From contig CM076996.1 in the NCBI GenBank assembly GCA_039090855.1, forward strand, positions 47,830,469-47,894,468: a stretch of 64,000 nucleotides of DNA. The letters are read 5' to 3'. The DNA comes from Macrothele yani. Lineage: Eukaryota; Arthropoda; Arachnida; Araneae; Macrothelidae. The notes under the pieces are model-generated. The model saw nothing but the letters and a program-made list of their open reading frames with translations. It was not told the DNA's origin and searched no databases. The translations under genes and the position numbers were made by a program. Positions 45,681 to 54,835 of the stretch are shown piece by piece (within the stretch, counting starts at the first letter, position 1; every line of letters begins with the position of its first letter).

Positions 45681-45810
45681 TACACCGATGATCCATTGCG
45701 TTTAGACCATCCCCAAACTTGAGAAATCAGCACGCTTGGAGACCGAACAGTGGCGCAGTATATATACAATCCGAGGACCTGCTCTCGGTTAGTAGAGTGT
45801 TCGGAGTCAG

Positions 45811-46858
45811 AATGGGAAAAGCTGCCGATTTATCGGAGTTTGATAAAGGACAAATTGTGATGACACGGCACCTCGGAACTACGATCTCGGAAACGGCGCC
45901 GCTTGTTCACGCGCCGCTGTAGTGAGTACGTGTCAAAAGTGGTGCACATATGGTCAAACGACGAACCGTCGTCCAGCTGTGTGTCGTCCGCAGCTCAGTG
46001 ATGCCAGAGGGGAGCGAATAATGCCGCGCACTGTTCACAGAGACCGCAGAACCACAGTGCGACAAATCTCCCGCAGTTACAACAGTGGTGATCAGGGCAA
46101 TGTGTCAAAGCACACAGTTCATTGAAGCCTTTTGCGCATGGGCCTGTGTATCCGAAGACCCAGCCGGGTTCCCATACTCACTACACGCGATCGCCAACAA
46201 CGCACGAAATGGGCCAAAGATCATCAATATTGGACCGTGGATGATTGGAAGAATGTGGCCTGGTCTGACGAATCAGGATTCCTGATGCATCACGTAGACG
46301 GCCGAGCGTGGATACGCCGATTACCAATGGAATGCTATGACACCAGGGTGCACTGTTGGGGGGGGGGGACAGGTCACCCGCGGCGGTGTTATGCTGTGAG
46401 CGGTGTTATGCTGTGAGCGATGTTTTCTTGGAACACTTTAGGCCCCATTATCCCAATAGCACAATCCCTGACAGCTGTCAGGTATCTAAACATCGTTACG
46501 GAGCAAGTTGACCCATTCATGGCAACTACGTTCCCTGCTGGTGATGACCATTAGCAACAGGATAATACGCCATGCCACACTGCCAGAATTGTCAAGCAGT
46601 AGTTCGGGGAACATGCTGGTGACTTTTTGTTACTGCCCTGGCCTCCACATTTACCTGACATGAACCCAATCGAACATTTCTGGTTCGACTTGTAAAGCGG
46701 GTTCGTGCTAAATCACCACCAAATGTACGGGAAACGGAGGACCTGCTATTGACATTATCGTACCAGATACCTCAGAATACCGATCGCCATCTCATCGAAT
46801 CGATGCTTCGCCGAGTGGCCGCTGTTTTGCGGCTAAAGGGGGTCCTGCAGCTTAATAG
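45811..46858 (+). pseudogene. Tc1 transposase relic, catalytic triad kept but frame broken
   Basis: It starts at ATG 45811 ('MGKAADLSEFDKGQIVMTRH'). Further pieces are 'DRRTTVRQISRSYNSG' (about 46040-46090), 'RPSRVPILTTRDRQQRTKWA' (about 46155-46215), 'NVAWSDESGF' (first Asp, about 46250-46280), 'QQDNTPCHTARIVKQ' (second Asp, about 46556-46600) and 'PDMNPIEHFW' (Glu, about 46655-46685). Several frameshifts and stops, plus a G-run near 46357-46366, break it. The last codons reach about 46858, where the PLE-associated duplication begins. Confidence 0.87.
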
Positions 46859-46991
46859 ATAGATGTCAAAACAAAAGTAACTGGTGCTAAAAAGTCAAAA
46901 TATAAACGACAAACCATCTCCACACGATATAAAAGAGTTTTATGATGGAATAAAAACGTTAATGATAGTTAAACATTATAAGCGTGAGACC

Positions 46992-47024
46992 TTTCTGCTC
47001 CTGCCATCAGGTACCCATCCTCAG
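46992..47024 (-). ncRNA. Hammerhead-like motif, PLE-1 left arm
   Basis: On the minus strand CTGAGGA (47024-47018) and GAAA (46995-46992) enclose a segment with the hairpin CCTG-ATGG-CAGG. CTGANGA and GAAA are the invariant hammerhead core boxes, but base-pairing next to them is weak, so this is a degenerate motif. The mate is at 48819-48851. Confidence 0.35.
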
Positions 47025-47056
47025 ACGCAATAAAAACATACAGTGGAAGAGGCAGC

Positions 47057-47827
47057 TTATAAATAGATACATGAATGAACAAATGACGTACAGTCAATCG
47101 TCATGAGGTGTATTGCGCATGTCCAGCCATTAATAGCAAAAACATAGTCATTAGTTAGTAGATAGTATGTGGATAAATCTGTAAGCAGATATTTCCAAGG
47201 TCGAGGGATGTTTCTTGGCAATTCATCATTATAGCAAGTTTCAGATAATTTATCGATGTACAGGCTTTCAGTGAGTAACAGCTGAGGTTTAGTATGAGGA
47301 GTAGTTAAAATTTTACAGTCGTCCCAAATTGGAATGTAAGTCCCCTTGCTTAAAAGTCGGGATAAAGCAGTGGCAGTTGAGCCATTACGATGGTCATATT
47401 GGTGTTCTTTAAGACGTGTTTTAAGGGTCCGGGCAGTGGAACCGATGCAGCACTTATCAGTGAAATCCGGTGTTAGAGATTTAAAGGGAACAACATATAT
47501 TCCATGTCTCTGCAGGTCAGTAGGTCGGTCCCGATCTTTTTTATTGGATGAAAATAAGTTAGAAACCCTGACTATAAAACTCAGGTCATGATGGCAAATA
47601 GTCTTTAAAGGTCTACCAATTGAAGGAACAAAGGGGAAAGAACCAACAAACTAGCGAACGGGACGATTACCAATCAAGGTGGTAGAAACAGAGCGAAGGA
47701 ATCTACTAGTCAATCTGTCAATCAAATATTTTGAGTAACCGAAGGACTCCGCCAGATTGCGAATGGTATCCAATTCAGTCCTCCGAAGTTCATAGGAGGA
47801 CGAGTGTGAAAAGGCACGACGAATTAA
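47057..47827 (-). pseudogene. PLE-1 GIY-YIG endonuclease C-terminus, left-arm copy
   Basis: The minus-strand frame, which lacks an early ATG, reads 'DRDRPTDLQRHGIYVVP' (GIY), 'DKCCIGSTARTLKTRLKEHQ' (YIG with Cys for Tyr), 'YIPIWDDCKIL', 'LLLTESLYIDKLSETCYN' (Glu) and 'LPRNIPRPWKYLLTDLSTY'. It runs on to TAA at 47057-47059, 35 or so codons beyond the right-arm stop because TAC replaces TAG. Upstream is the end of the reverse transcriptase region ('DTIRNLAESFGYSK'), with a stop near 47650. Confidence 0.82.
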
Positions 47828-47966
47828 TTACAGTGTCTGGATTTTAAACTTCAGCGCTATCCTCTTGTTCTTTGTCATTCAGTGTATTCAGAAAACGTAG
47901 TTCATGTCCTATTATTATTCCCGCCACTTCATCTCACCCCTTGTCTACAAACTATCCGGTTTCAAT

Positions 47967-48678
47967 TTCTTAATTCGTCGTGCCTTTTCACACTCCTCCT
48001 CCAATGAACTTCGGAGGACTGAATTGGATACCATTCGCAATCTGGCGGAGTCCTTTGGTTACTCAAAATCTTTGATTGACAGATTGACTAGCAGATTCCT
48101 TCGCTCTGTTTCTACCACCTTGATTGGTAATCGTCCCATTCGCAAGTTTGTTGGTTCTTTCCCCTTTGTTCCTTCCAATGTTAGACCTTTAAAGTCTATT
48201 TGCCATCACCATGACCTGAGTTTTGGGGTCAGGGTTTCCAAAGGACTCCGCTAGATTGCGAATAGTATCCTATTCAGTCCTCCAAAGTTTCCATCAAATA
48301 AAAAAAGATCGGGACCGACCTACTGACCTGCAGAGACATGGAATATATCTTGTTCCCCTTAAATCTCTAACACCGGATTTCACTGACAAATGTTACATCG
48401 GTTCCACTGCCCGTACCCTTAAAACACGTCTTAAAGAACACCAATATGACCATCGTAATGGCTCAACTTCCACTGCTTTATCCCGACTTTTAATCAAAGG
48501 GACTAACATTCCCATTTGGGACGACTGTAAAATTTTAACTACTCCTCATACAAAACCTCAGCTGTTACTCACTGAAAGCCTGTACATCGATAAATTATCT
48601 GAAACTTGCTGTAATGATGAATTGCCAAGAAACATCCCTCGACCTTGGAAATATCTGCTTACAGATTTATCCACATAG
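47967..48678 (+). pseudogene. PLE-1 reverse transcriptase end and GIY-YIG endonuclease, right-arm copy
   Basis: The first part (to 48254) reads 'DTIRNLAESFGYSKSLIDRL', 'IGNRPIRKFVGSFPFVPS' and 'LKSICHHHDLSFGVRVS', the region between PLE reverse transcriptase and nuclease. The inverted 50-bp insert then breaks the frame. From about 48300 the second part reads 'DLQRHGIYLVPLKSL' (GIY), 'CYIGSTARTLKTRLKEHQYD' (YIG plus the conserved Arg), 'LLLTESLYIDKLSETCCN' (Glu) and 'IPRPWKYLL', stopping at TAG 48676-48678. The nuclease core residues are intact although the protein is 5'-truncated. Confidence 0.9.
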
Positions 48679-48818
48679 TATCTACTAACTAATGACTATG
48701 TTTTTGCTGTTAATGGCTGGACATGCGCAATACACCTCATGACGATTGACTGTACGTCATTTGTTCATTCATGTATCTATTTGTAAGCTGCCTCTTCCAC
48801 TGTATGTTTTTATTGCGT

Positions 48819-48851
48819 CTGAGGATGGGTACTTGATGGCAGGGCCTGAAA
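48819..48851 (+). ncRNA. Hammerhead-like motif, PLE-1 right arm
   Basis: CTGAGGA at 48819-48825 and GAAA at 48848-48851, in the 3' non-coding region 141 bp after the coding stop. As in the left arm, stem II next to the core is poorly paired, so function is doubtful. Confidence 0.35.
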
Positions 48852-49004
48852 GGTCTCACGCTTTTAATGTTTAACTATCATTAAAATTTTTATTCCATCA
48901 TAAAACTCGTTTATATCGTGTGAAGACGGTTTGTCGTTTATATTCTAATAGATAGGTGGTCATAATGTAAATGGCTCATCGGTTTTCTGTATTAGTCTCA
49001 TAGT

Positions 49005-49209
49005 AATCCGGATCCTCTATCAGAGTTTGATTTCATGAAATCTCTAGCTAAGGATCTTATAGATCCATATCTACGAGAGAGATTGGATAACACGAGACTT
49101 TCAAGGGAATTGCATTTGTCCATGAATCGCATCCTTGGAATCAGGAAAGAGGATCAGATTAGGGAGTGTGGCGATGTGAGAAGCACACCCACGTCCCAAA
49201 TCAGATTTA
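49005..49209 (+). pseudogene. Possible piggyBac-type transposase C-terminal remnant
   Basis: One frame reads 'DPLSEFDFMKSLAKDLIDPY', 'LRERLDNTRLSRELHLSMNR' and 'ILGIRKEDQIRECGD' before a stop at 49210-49212. The spacing of 'FMKSLAKDLIDPYLRERL' recalls the segment before the Cys-rich tail of piggyBac transposases. The assignment rests on pattern memory only; the catalytic region is absent. Confidence 0.35.
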
Positions 49210-50015
49210 AGTAGAAAATGAGTTGGAAAGTAGGAAATGGACGGGAGGAAGCCATTTTGAGTTATTCGGCAGAGAGGTCTTGGTAGCGACGACAGCATCG
49301 AAGAAGAAAGGCGGGTCCTCAGCGGAGACAGATGACAGTTGCATAAGAATTATGGGGTCAGAGGCAAGCGTCCCGCGGGAACGCGTCGCTCTGATTGGCC
49401 GAAAGCTGTAGAGATGCTCCCAAGGGGAGAGCGAGTTGCAGAAAAAGCGGGAATTCAGGGCATTCTCTGGTAACTTTCGTGGAGGAAGAATGTACAATAT
49501 AGTGCTCTGATGGCCGAGGTCATCAGAATTTGGGTCAATAGTGACGAGGGTCACTACGTTTGAAATAGTAACTGAGGTTACGAAATTAGAGGACCTGAAC
49601 TGCGGTTCAGTAGCAGCAAAGTAACCCTGGCAACTGTGTCTCTCAAGGTAACATTAACAGGCTGAGTGCACCAGGTGATATACCAGAGAGAGGTAAACTA
49701 TTCCATCTGATCTTGTTCATTTATTCGCCGTAACTAACACTCTCTGGACCGAAAGAGAAGGACGGACAGTGTCTTCGTCGTGTCAACCGAACTTTGACGG
49801 CTTGATTACGATAAGAACGGTGGTCTAAATAGACCTAGAAGAGTGATCACTTTACGTTCAAAAGCGTGAACCGCATTAGTTAAGAGACGCAAATCATTGT
49901 GCACTCCTGATGCACTGTATGTAAATAAATCGCCATGTACATAGGTATTCCATGTCATATGTTGAATCGTGTAAAATGAGTAATTCTTCACTTAGTTTGT
50001 CGAAAACCAAGTTTC
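49168..50015 (+). mobile_element. Possible LTR (unconfirmed)
   Basis: TGTGGCGATGTGAGAAG at 49168 could be an LTR start. The region has a CCAAT-like ATTGGCC (about 49394), a polyadenylation-like AATAAA (49924) and, after GAAAACCA, the string TTTCGACTGGTGGCAGCAC (50013-50031), which resembles the LTR end and primer-binding site junction of Gypsy elements. No second LTR or gag-pol follows, so the limits are tentative. Confidence 0.3.
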
Positions 50016-50045
50016 GACTGGTGGCAGCACTACCAGTCCCAACTG

Positions 50046-50662
50046 ATCCAAACTTTACATTCCAGGTCGTCTTCCATCGGAAGCGCTTACCATTCCATCA
50101 TTAAACATTACATGTGGTGTAGCGGTGCGGGATGCAACGCACAGCCTCCTGCTACTTTTCGTAAGTAAAAAAGAAAATACTACATCACCCGACCACCATC
50201 ACAGGGAGTAAAAAAAGGATGAAAAGTTTGCAAGAGAAAAAAGAAAAACATGCCTTCTATGTCCAGCGGTAAAGAAGCATAAAACTGCCTATTTGCGTTC
50301 TTCCTGCAATAGACCAACATGCCTTCAGGTCAAAAAACATGCCTCGAGTGCGCACACTCAGATTCCGAAAGTTGAACGTCTTATCAGTTGAACGCTTGCA
50401 GTTTTCTAGAAATTCTCGCTGGACGGACCTAATACTTAGTTTTTATGAAGAATATTTCATGAACAGCGGATATGCAGTCTTTGAAGTGTACTTATTTTAT
50501 CATTTCTAGGGAAATTTAAAACATTATGTATTGTCATCTTCAAAATTTGTATTATGTATATGATTCAAATTTGTGTGTTCCAACAAAATTGCGTGATTTT
50601 CAGTAACACAATTTGAAAATATTAACTTTTTCCCTCACATATGTGTCTCAAAATGTTATTGC
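50046..50662. other. No gene recognised
   Basis: AT-rich; no recognisable frame or repeat. Confidence 0.4.
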
Positions 50663-50872
50663 CGCCCCGGGGGCGCAGTGAGGTAAGCGATGGCTTATGA
50701 ACATTCGTCTGAGATGGGTCCGGGTTCGAATCCCGTGAGGCATGGATGTCGCGTTTGTCTTACGGCACTGGCGGTCTTCCTTCCCTGGAACCAGTGGTCC
50801 TGAATTAGGGACGGGCGACTGCTAATAGCCCACTGAGTTGCTCACGGTGGTCGTTAAACCTCCAATAAAAAA
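50663..50872 (+). repeat. tRNA-derived SINE, family A, forward copy
   Basis: The head GCCGCCCCGGGGGCGCAGTG begins at 50663. A B box GGGTTCGAATCCC lies at 50723-50735. The body has CTTACGGCACTGGCGGTC, TTCCCTGGAACCAGTGGTCC and TAGCCCACTGAGTTGCTCAC, and the 3' end AACCTCCAATAAAAAAAG supplies an A-rich tail. This is the best-preserved copy of the family and defines its orientation. Confidence 0.88.
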
Positions 50873-51438
50873 AGTGTTATTAAAATACAAAGCAGTAATT
50901 AATATTGTTCTTTCTGCAACACGTCTTTATCTAGGGTGCAGTACCAATAGTGGGTCCCTGGACCGCACGACGCTCTTTACGTACTAAATATGCACGACGC
51001 CACTTACGGGTTAAGACTTGCTTGCAAATGAACTTCGTCGAATACTGCCTACGGCATGATTATTTGTAAATGTCATTCCACATTGGTTTCATGATTGAGA
51101 TTGTATATAGTTTATGCAATCCTCTGATGAGGGATATTGTAGTTTTACATTAGTCAAAAGATCTGATGTAGTGCGTAAGCCAAAAGTGTGGGAATCGTAA
51201 TCCTGTTAAAATTAGAAAATCTCAGAAGTCCTGCTTTTAAATCAACCCAAAAAAATTACTGCGGTTTGTTTATTGAGTACACATTCCTCCATTGTTATCG
51301 CGTTATATGTATATATAACGCCGTCCGAAATAATAATAAATAGCATTTGCTATTTATATATATGTATATATAACGCCGTCCGAAATATTAATAAATAGCA
51401 TTGCTGCAAAGCATGAAAAAGCTGTTTTCATAGGGGTT
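50873..51438. repeat. No gene; contains a 55-bp tandem duplication
   Basis: TATATGTATATATAACGCCG followed by TCCGAAATAATAATAAATAG at 51304-51358 is repeated at 51359-51402 with one or two changes. The rest of the stretch has no recognisable content. Confidence 0.85.
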
Positions 51439-51719
51439 CGGACATTTGGGCACCGGACATTTGGGCACCCGGACATTTTGGCACATTCCCTTTTAAAGCA
51501 ATGAAATTGCGCTGCGTTAAAAATTATAGTGTTCCTATATTTCTCCCTACTTGAGCAAGTGGTGTGCACAAAATTTTTTTCACTTATATCTCATAATCAT
51601 TAAGAAATTGAGACATATTTACGATTTTCTGTGTGAAACATATTTACGATTTTCTGTCTGGGGCGGACATTTGGGCACCGGACATTTTGGAACCCGGACT
51701 TTTGGGCACAAATGTTTAA

Positions 51720-51751
51720 GGGGCCGTATAACAATTGCCGTTTCTTGGCCC
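51720..51751 (+). other. Subterminal box in fold-back element C (left)
   Basis: GGGGCCGTATAACAATTGCC then GTTTCTTGGCCC. The right-hand mate at 52872-52904 reads, on the minus strand, AGGGGTCGTACAAAAATTGC then CGTTTCTTGGCGC. These define the box best. Confidence 0.8.
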
Positions 51752-52048
51752 AATAGTAAGAGTTTGACCGAGAAAATGTTCACCGTAAGTTACTTAGGCA
51801 CTAAATATTTACATAACATGTCAAGTTACTAATATTTGTCTTTTACTTAATTAGGTACTAATTAAGTAAAGACAAATATTAGTACTATGCCTCATTCGTT
51901 GGCCCTTTTGACAGTCTTTTTTCTACCAATGTCATATTCATAACGTTTACGTATCAAATCAAGTTAATAGCATTGCGCTTTTACTTAAGCACTAAATATT
52001 AATTCATAGGCCCTAGGCCTTTTTAACAGTTTTTGTTCTAAAAATGTA

Positions 52049-52545
52049 TCGTCCAATCGGGAGATTTTCAACATTTACAAGCTACAACTCGACAGATTAT
52101 TTGAGGGCACGTGCGTACTCAGCAAACCTGTTAGGGGGAATGGGGGGGGGTATATCAAAAGTGTAAAATATGAAGACTTTCTCGTCCGATCGGGAGATTT
52201 TCAGCATTTACAAACTACAACTGGAGACATTATCTCAGGGCATGAACCTACTGAGCAAACCTGTCGGGGGGGGGGGGGGGTTAATACTAAAAGTGTAGAA
52301 TATGAAAAATGTCTCGTCCGATCGGGAGATTTTTAGCATTTACAAGCTACAACTCGACACATTATCTGAGCGCACGTGCCTACTCTGAAAACTTGGCGGG
52401 GGGATGGGGGGGGGGTCAATACCAAAACTGTAAAATTTGAAAAATTTATCGTCCAATCGGAAGATTTTTAGCATTTGCAAGCTACAACTCGGCATATTAT
52501 TTGAGAGCACGTGCCTACTCAGCAAACTTGTCGGGGGGAGGGGTC
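52049..52545 (+). repeat. Four tandem units of about 133 bp, each with a poly-G tract
   Basis: Units start at TCGTCCAATCGGGAGATTTT-like sequence near 52049, 52182, 52313 and 52448. Each contains AGCATTTACAAGCTACAACT, GCACGTGCCTACTCAGCAAA and then a run of 8-16 G (about 52133-52150, 52265-52280, 52397-52416, 52532-52544). The units are inside fold-back element C. The G tracts could form quadruplexes. Confidence 0.92.
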
Positions 52546-52650
52546 AAACATTTAAAAAAAGGTTTCGTCCATTTTAGTGTTTTAAATTTATGAAAAATTT
52601 GGCTATATTAACGGCGGGGGCACCCCCTATGGGCACCCTTGGTGCCATGT

Positions 52651-52684
52651 AATCATGAATATGATGTAATCCATATTCATGATT
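52651..52684. repeat. Perfect 13-bp hairpin
   Basis: AATCATGAATATG (52651-52663) and CATATTCATGATT (52672-52684) are exact inverse copies separated by 8 bp. Confidence 0.95.
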
Positions 52685-52988
52685 ATGAGCTATGTAATCC
52701 CGATCCAGGACGACGAAATTGTCAAGTTTTCGGATATTATGCTTGACATATTTACACCCAAAAAAACGTATTGTCATCTTCAAAATTTGTGCATTGTAAT
52801 ATTTTTTTAAATTCAATTATAATTGTCGTTTGTCTTACTGGAAACGTTTTCTCCATTCAATTCCCCTCACAGCGCCAAGAAACGGCAATTTTTGTACGAC
52901 CCCTAAAGATTTGTGCCAAAATGTCCGGGTGCCCAAAAGTCTGGGTGCCCAAATGTCCGGTGCCCAAAAGTCCGGTGCCCAAATGTCC

Positions 52989-54654
52989 TAAACTCGTTTT
53001 CATATGGCTTCATTTAACGGCGTCCTTAAAAAATGACGGTAGAAAGAGAAGCGAAAAGGCATACTTCGACTGATGATAGTTTCAATGATTCTTTTTTTCA
53101 TAGATAATACAAGTTTAAAATAGAATTAAGACAAAAAAAACCAACTCATTAAAATTCGCGACCCCTGTACTTGCCGGCTTTAGGTAATCGCATTGCTCGC
53201 CTATGTTAAAAAGACCTGCCCTGATTACAAGTTTTGGATAAATGTAAACTAAAAATATCTGCAGTCTGTTTCTTTTTTTTTACGAGCTATTTCTGAACTT
53301 TACAAACGTAAAACGATTCCTTACACCCTTTTGAAACACCAACAAGAAAGACATCCGTTTATCCAACTGCTTCCCTTCGCTGAGGACACAAAATGTATCG
53401 CCCACTTACATTGCGTTAGTGACAAAACGTTATTGAGAAACGCCTTTCAACAATGTTTTGACTGCTCTAGAATTATGTACAATTGTTATTAATTAAGGGT
53501 TGAATTGCAAATTGTGCTTTCAAAAGACAGACTCATCGTTTTCAGACGGCACACTATTTCCCTGAGGGTTGAGGCGTGGTGACGACGGCAGGGCGCAAGA
53601 GCAGTTAGGAGAACTTGACTTTGACATAGGAGGTTCCACTGACCTTCGGACCTTATGTTATTCAGGAAATCATTTACCTTGACGAAGACCAGCAGGTGGC
53701 AGATTTCAAGCCGTGAATCAGTAAGCCAGAAGTCACGGTATGAAGAAGAAAGAAAGAAAGAAAAAAAAAGTTCTCCGGCAAGAATCGTAAGATAATTGAG
53801 AGGAGAGGAAAGGCGTGCTTTTCAAACACCAGATTCCAATAACAACATAAAGAAATGCTGGAGAACGGAAAGAATGGGGATACACAAAGAAAAAAATAAT
53901 GAAGCAAATACTGGCGAAAAGGGAGGGAAACATGCAGGTGCTGAAGACGCAAGGCTACCAGCCTTAATTCAGGTCCTCCAGCTCACCCCTCTTCCCTGTC
54001 GAATAAAGAAAACGAAGTCTCATCTTTCAAAATGACCTTCAGGTAATTTTTAAAAGCTTCGTTCGGTGTCAGATAAATGCCTAAGACCGCTAAAAATGGT
54101 TACTTGAAAAACACAACATAAAATGCTACTCCCTGTAAGAAAAATAAAAAATTCATATTCGGTTTTTTTCCTCATTAGATAATTACGATGGATGCACACT
54201 ACGCGAGTCTCTTGTTTCATCACGTTTACCTTTTTTCCCCCTTCATTAAATGATTTTTATTTCGCTAAACGCGTATGTTTGAATTCTGCTTGTAAAATAG
54301 CATCTCAAACAAAAGTCGGCGGATTTTTTTACCGGGCCGCAAAACTTCTGCTGTGAAATGATTTTGCTATTAAGTTTCAAACAGATGTCTGTAATACATA
54401 AATAAAAACAGAATTGCTGTAACGAAAACAATGAAACGAAATTTTCAGCATAACAAAAACTGTGTCTACTGTTTTTTACGTTACGTAAAAGAAAATATTC
54501 CGAAAACGCTTAATGAAAGCTTTAACGCCCAACGAACAAAAAAATGCATTACTTTTTTTTATCGGTCGCCCAAGCGACTATTAGAGCACACATAAAACTT
54601 GAGATAGTGCTAAAACATGGATTTAAACAACATTTTGCTTCTATTCAGATGGGT
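52989..54654. other. 1.7 kb without a recognised gene
   Basis: Contains an A-rich (GAAA)n tract at about 53740-53770. No frame resembles a known protein. Confidence 0.45.
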
Positions 54655-54835
54655 ATAAGGACAGAATGCCCACAGAAAAATGCCCACTTCTCGAAAATAG
54701 GCAAAAATGCCCACATCTTGAAAACAGGGAAATATACAGCTGTTGTGTGATGTGTTCTCGCGTCTGTTACAAACTTGAGGTATTTTTTAAAATTTCATGA
54801 AGAAACTTTCTTAATCTTAACTGAGCAATCGACTA
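54655..54835 (+). repeat. Left inverted end of element D
   Basis: Terminal words GAATGCCCACAGAAAAATGC, CCACTTCTCGAAAATAGG, AAAAATGCCCAC (54664-54714) are followed by CAGCTGTTGTGTGATGTGTT, CGTCTGTTACAAAC and TTTCTTAATCTTAACTGAGC. The same order occurs inverted at 61045-61218. Length is about 180 bp. Between the ends lie unassigned DNA, a Tc1 and a full RTE LINE. Confidence 0.8.

Larger units (their letters stand above)
46899..47827 (-). mobile_element. PLE-1 left arm (inverted copy)
   Basis: From the outer edge ATATAAACGAC (46899) inward, this ~930-bp arm is the reverse complement of 47967-48944. It differs from it mainly by point changes and lacks the 50-bp inverted insert seen in the right arm. 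It contains the 3' non-coding segment, a hammerhead-like motif (46992-47024) and the GIY-YIG coding region, all on the minus strand. The two arms are separated by about 140 bp (47828-47966) and are joined by their truncated 5' ends. Confidence 0.9.
47967..48944 (+). mobile_element. PLE-1 right arm, with a 50-bp templated inverted insert
   Basis: Collinear with the reversed left arm from TTAATTCGTCGTGCC (about 47970) to GTCGTTTATAT (48944). At 48240-48289 it has 50 bp (AAAGGACTCCGCTAGATTGC onward) that is the reverse complement of its own 48007-48056 with about four mismatches. This replaces about 16 bp present in the left arm. The outer end is followed by the target duplication at 48946. Confidence 0.9.
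45681..48990 (+). mobile_element. Tc1-like element interrupted by a PLE palindrome
   Basis: The left TIR TACACCGATGATCCATTGCG (45681) and right TIR, on the minus strand CCGATGAGCCATTTACATTA then TGACCACC (48953-48982), match as inverted repeats, with a few extra bases at the right tip (48983-48990). This is the TIR type ending ..GATGAGCC..CATTATGACCACC seen in many arthropod Tc1 elements. The gene lies at 45811-46858. PLE-1 sequence (46899-48944) sits between the end of the gene and the right TIR. TAATAGATAGATGTCA (46853-46868) and TAATAGATAGGTGGTCA (48946-48962) duplicate the target. Confidence 0.85.
51439..52988. mobile_element. Fold-back element C with GGACATTTGGGCACC word arrays
   Basis: The words GGACATTTGGGCACC and GGACATTTTGG recur at 51439-51485 and 51664-51712. 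The inverse words (GGTGCCCAAATGTCC, GGTGCCCAAAAGTC) fill 52914-52988. The subterminal boxes are at 51720-51751 and inverted at 52872-52904, so the inner inverted repeat is about 110 bp. The interior has units related to element B (CATAACGTTTACG, CTTTTACTTAAGCAC, TAGGCCCTAGGCC at 51930-52022), then four G-rich units (52049-52545). GTTTTCATA occurs just outside both ends (51424 and 53000), a possible target duplication not tight to the ends. It is non-coding. Confidence 0.85.

Noticed and set aside
49168..50015. A complete LTR retrotransposon
   Set aside because: Only one possible LTR-like segment is visible, with no second LTR, gag or pol; kept as a low-confidence candidate.
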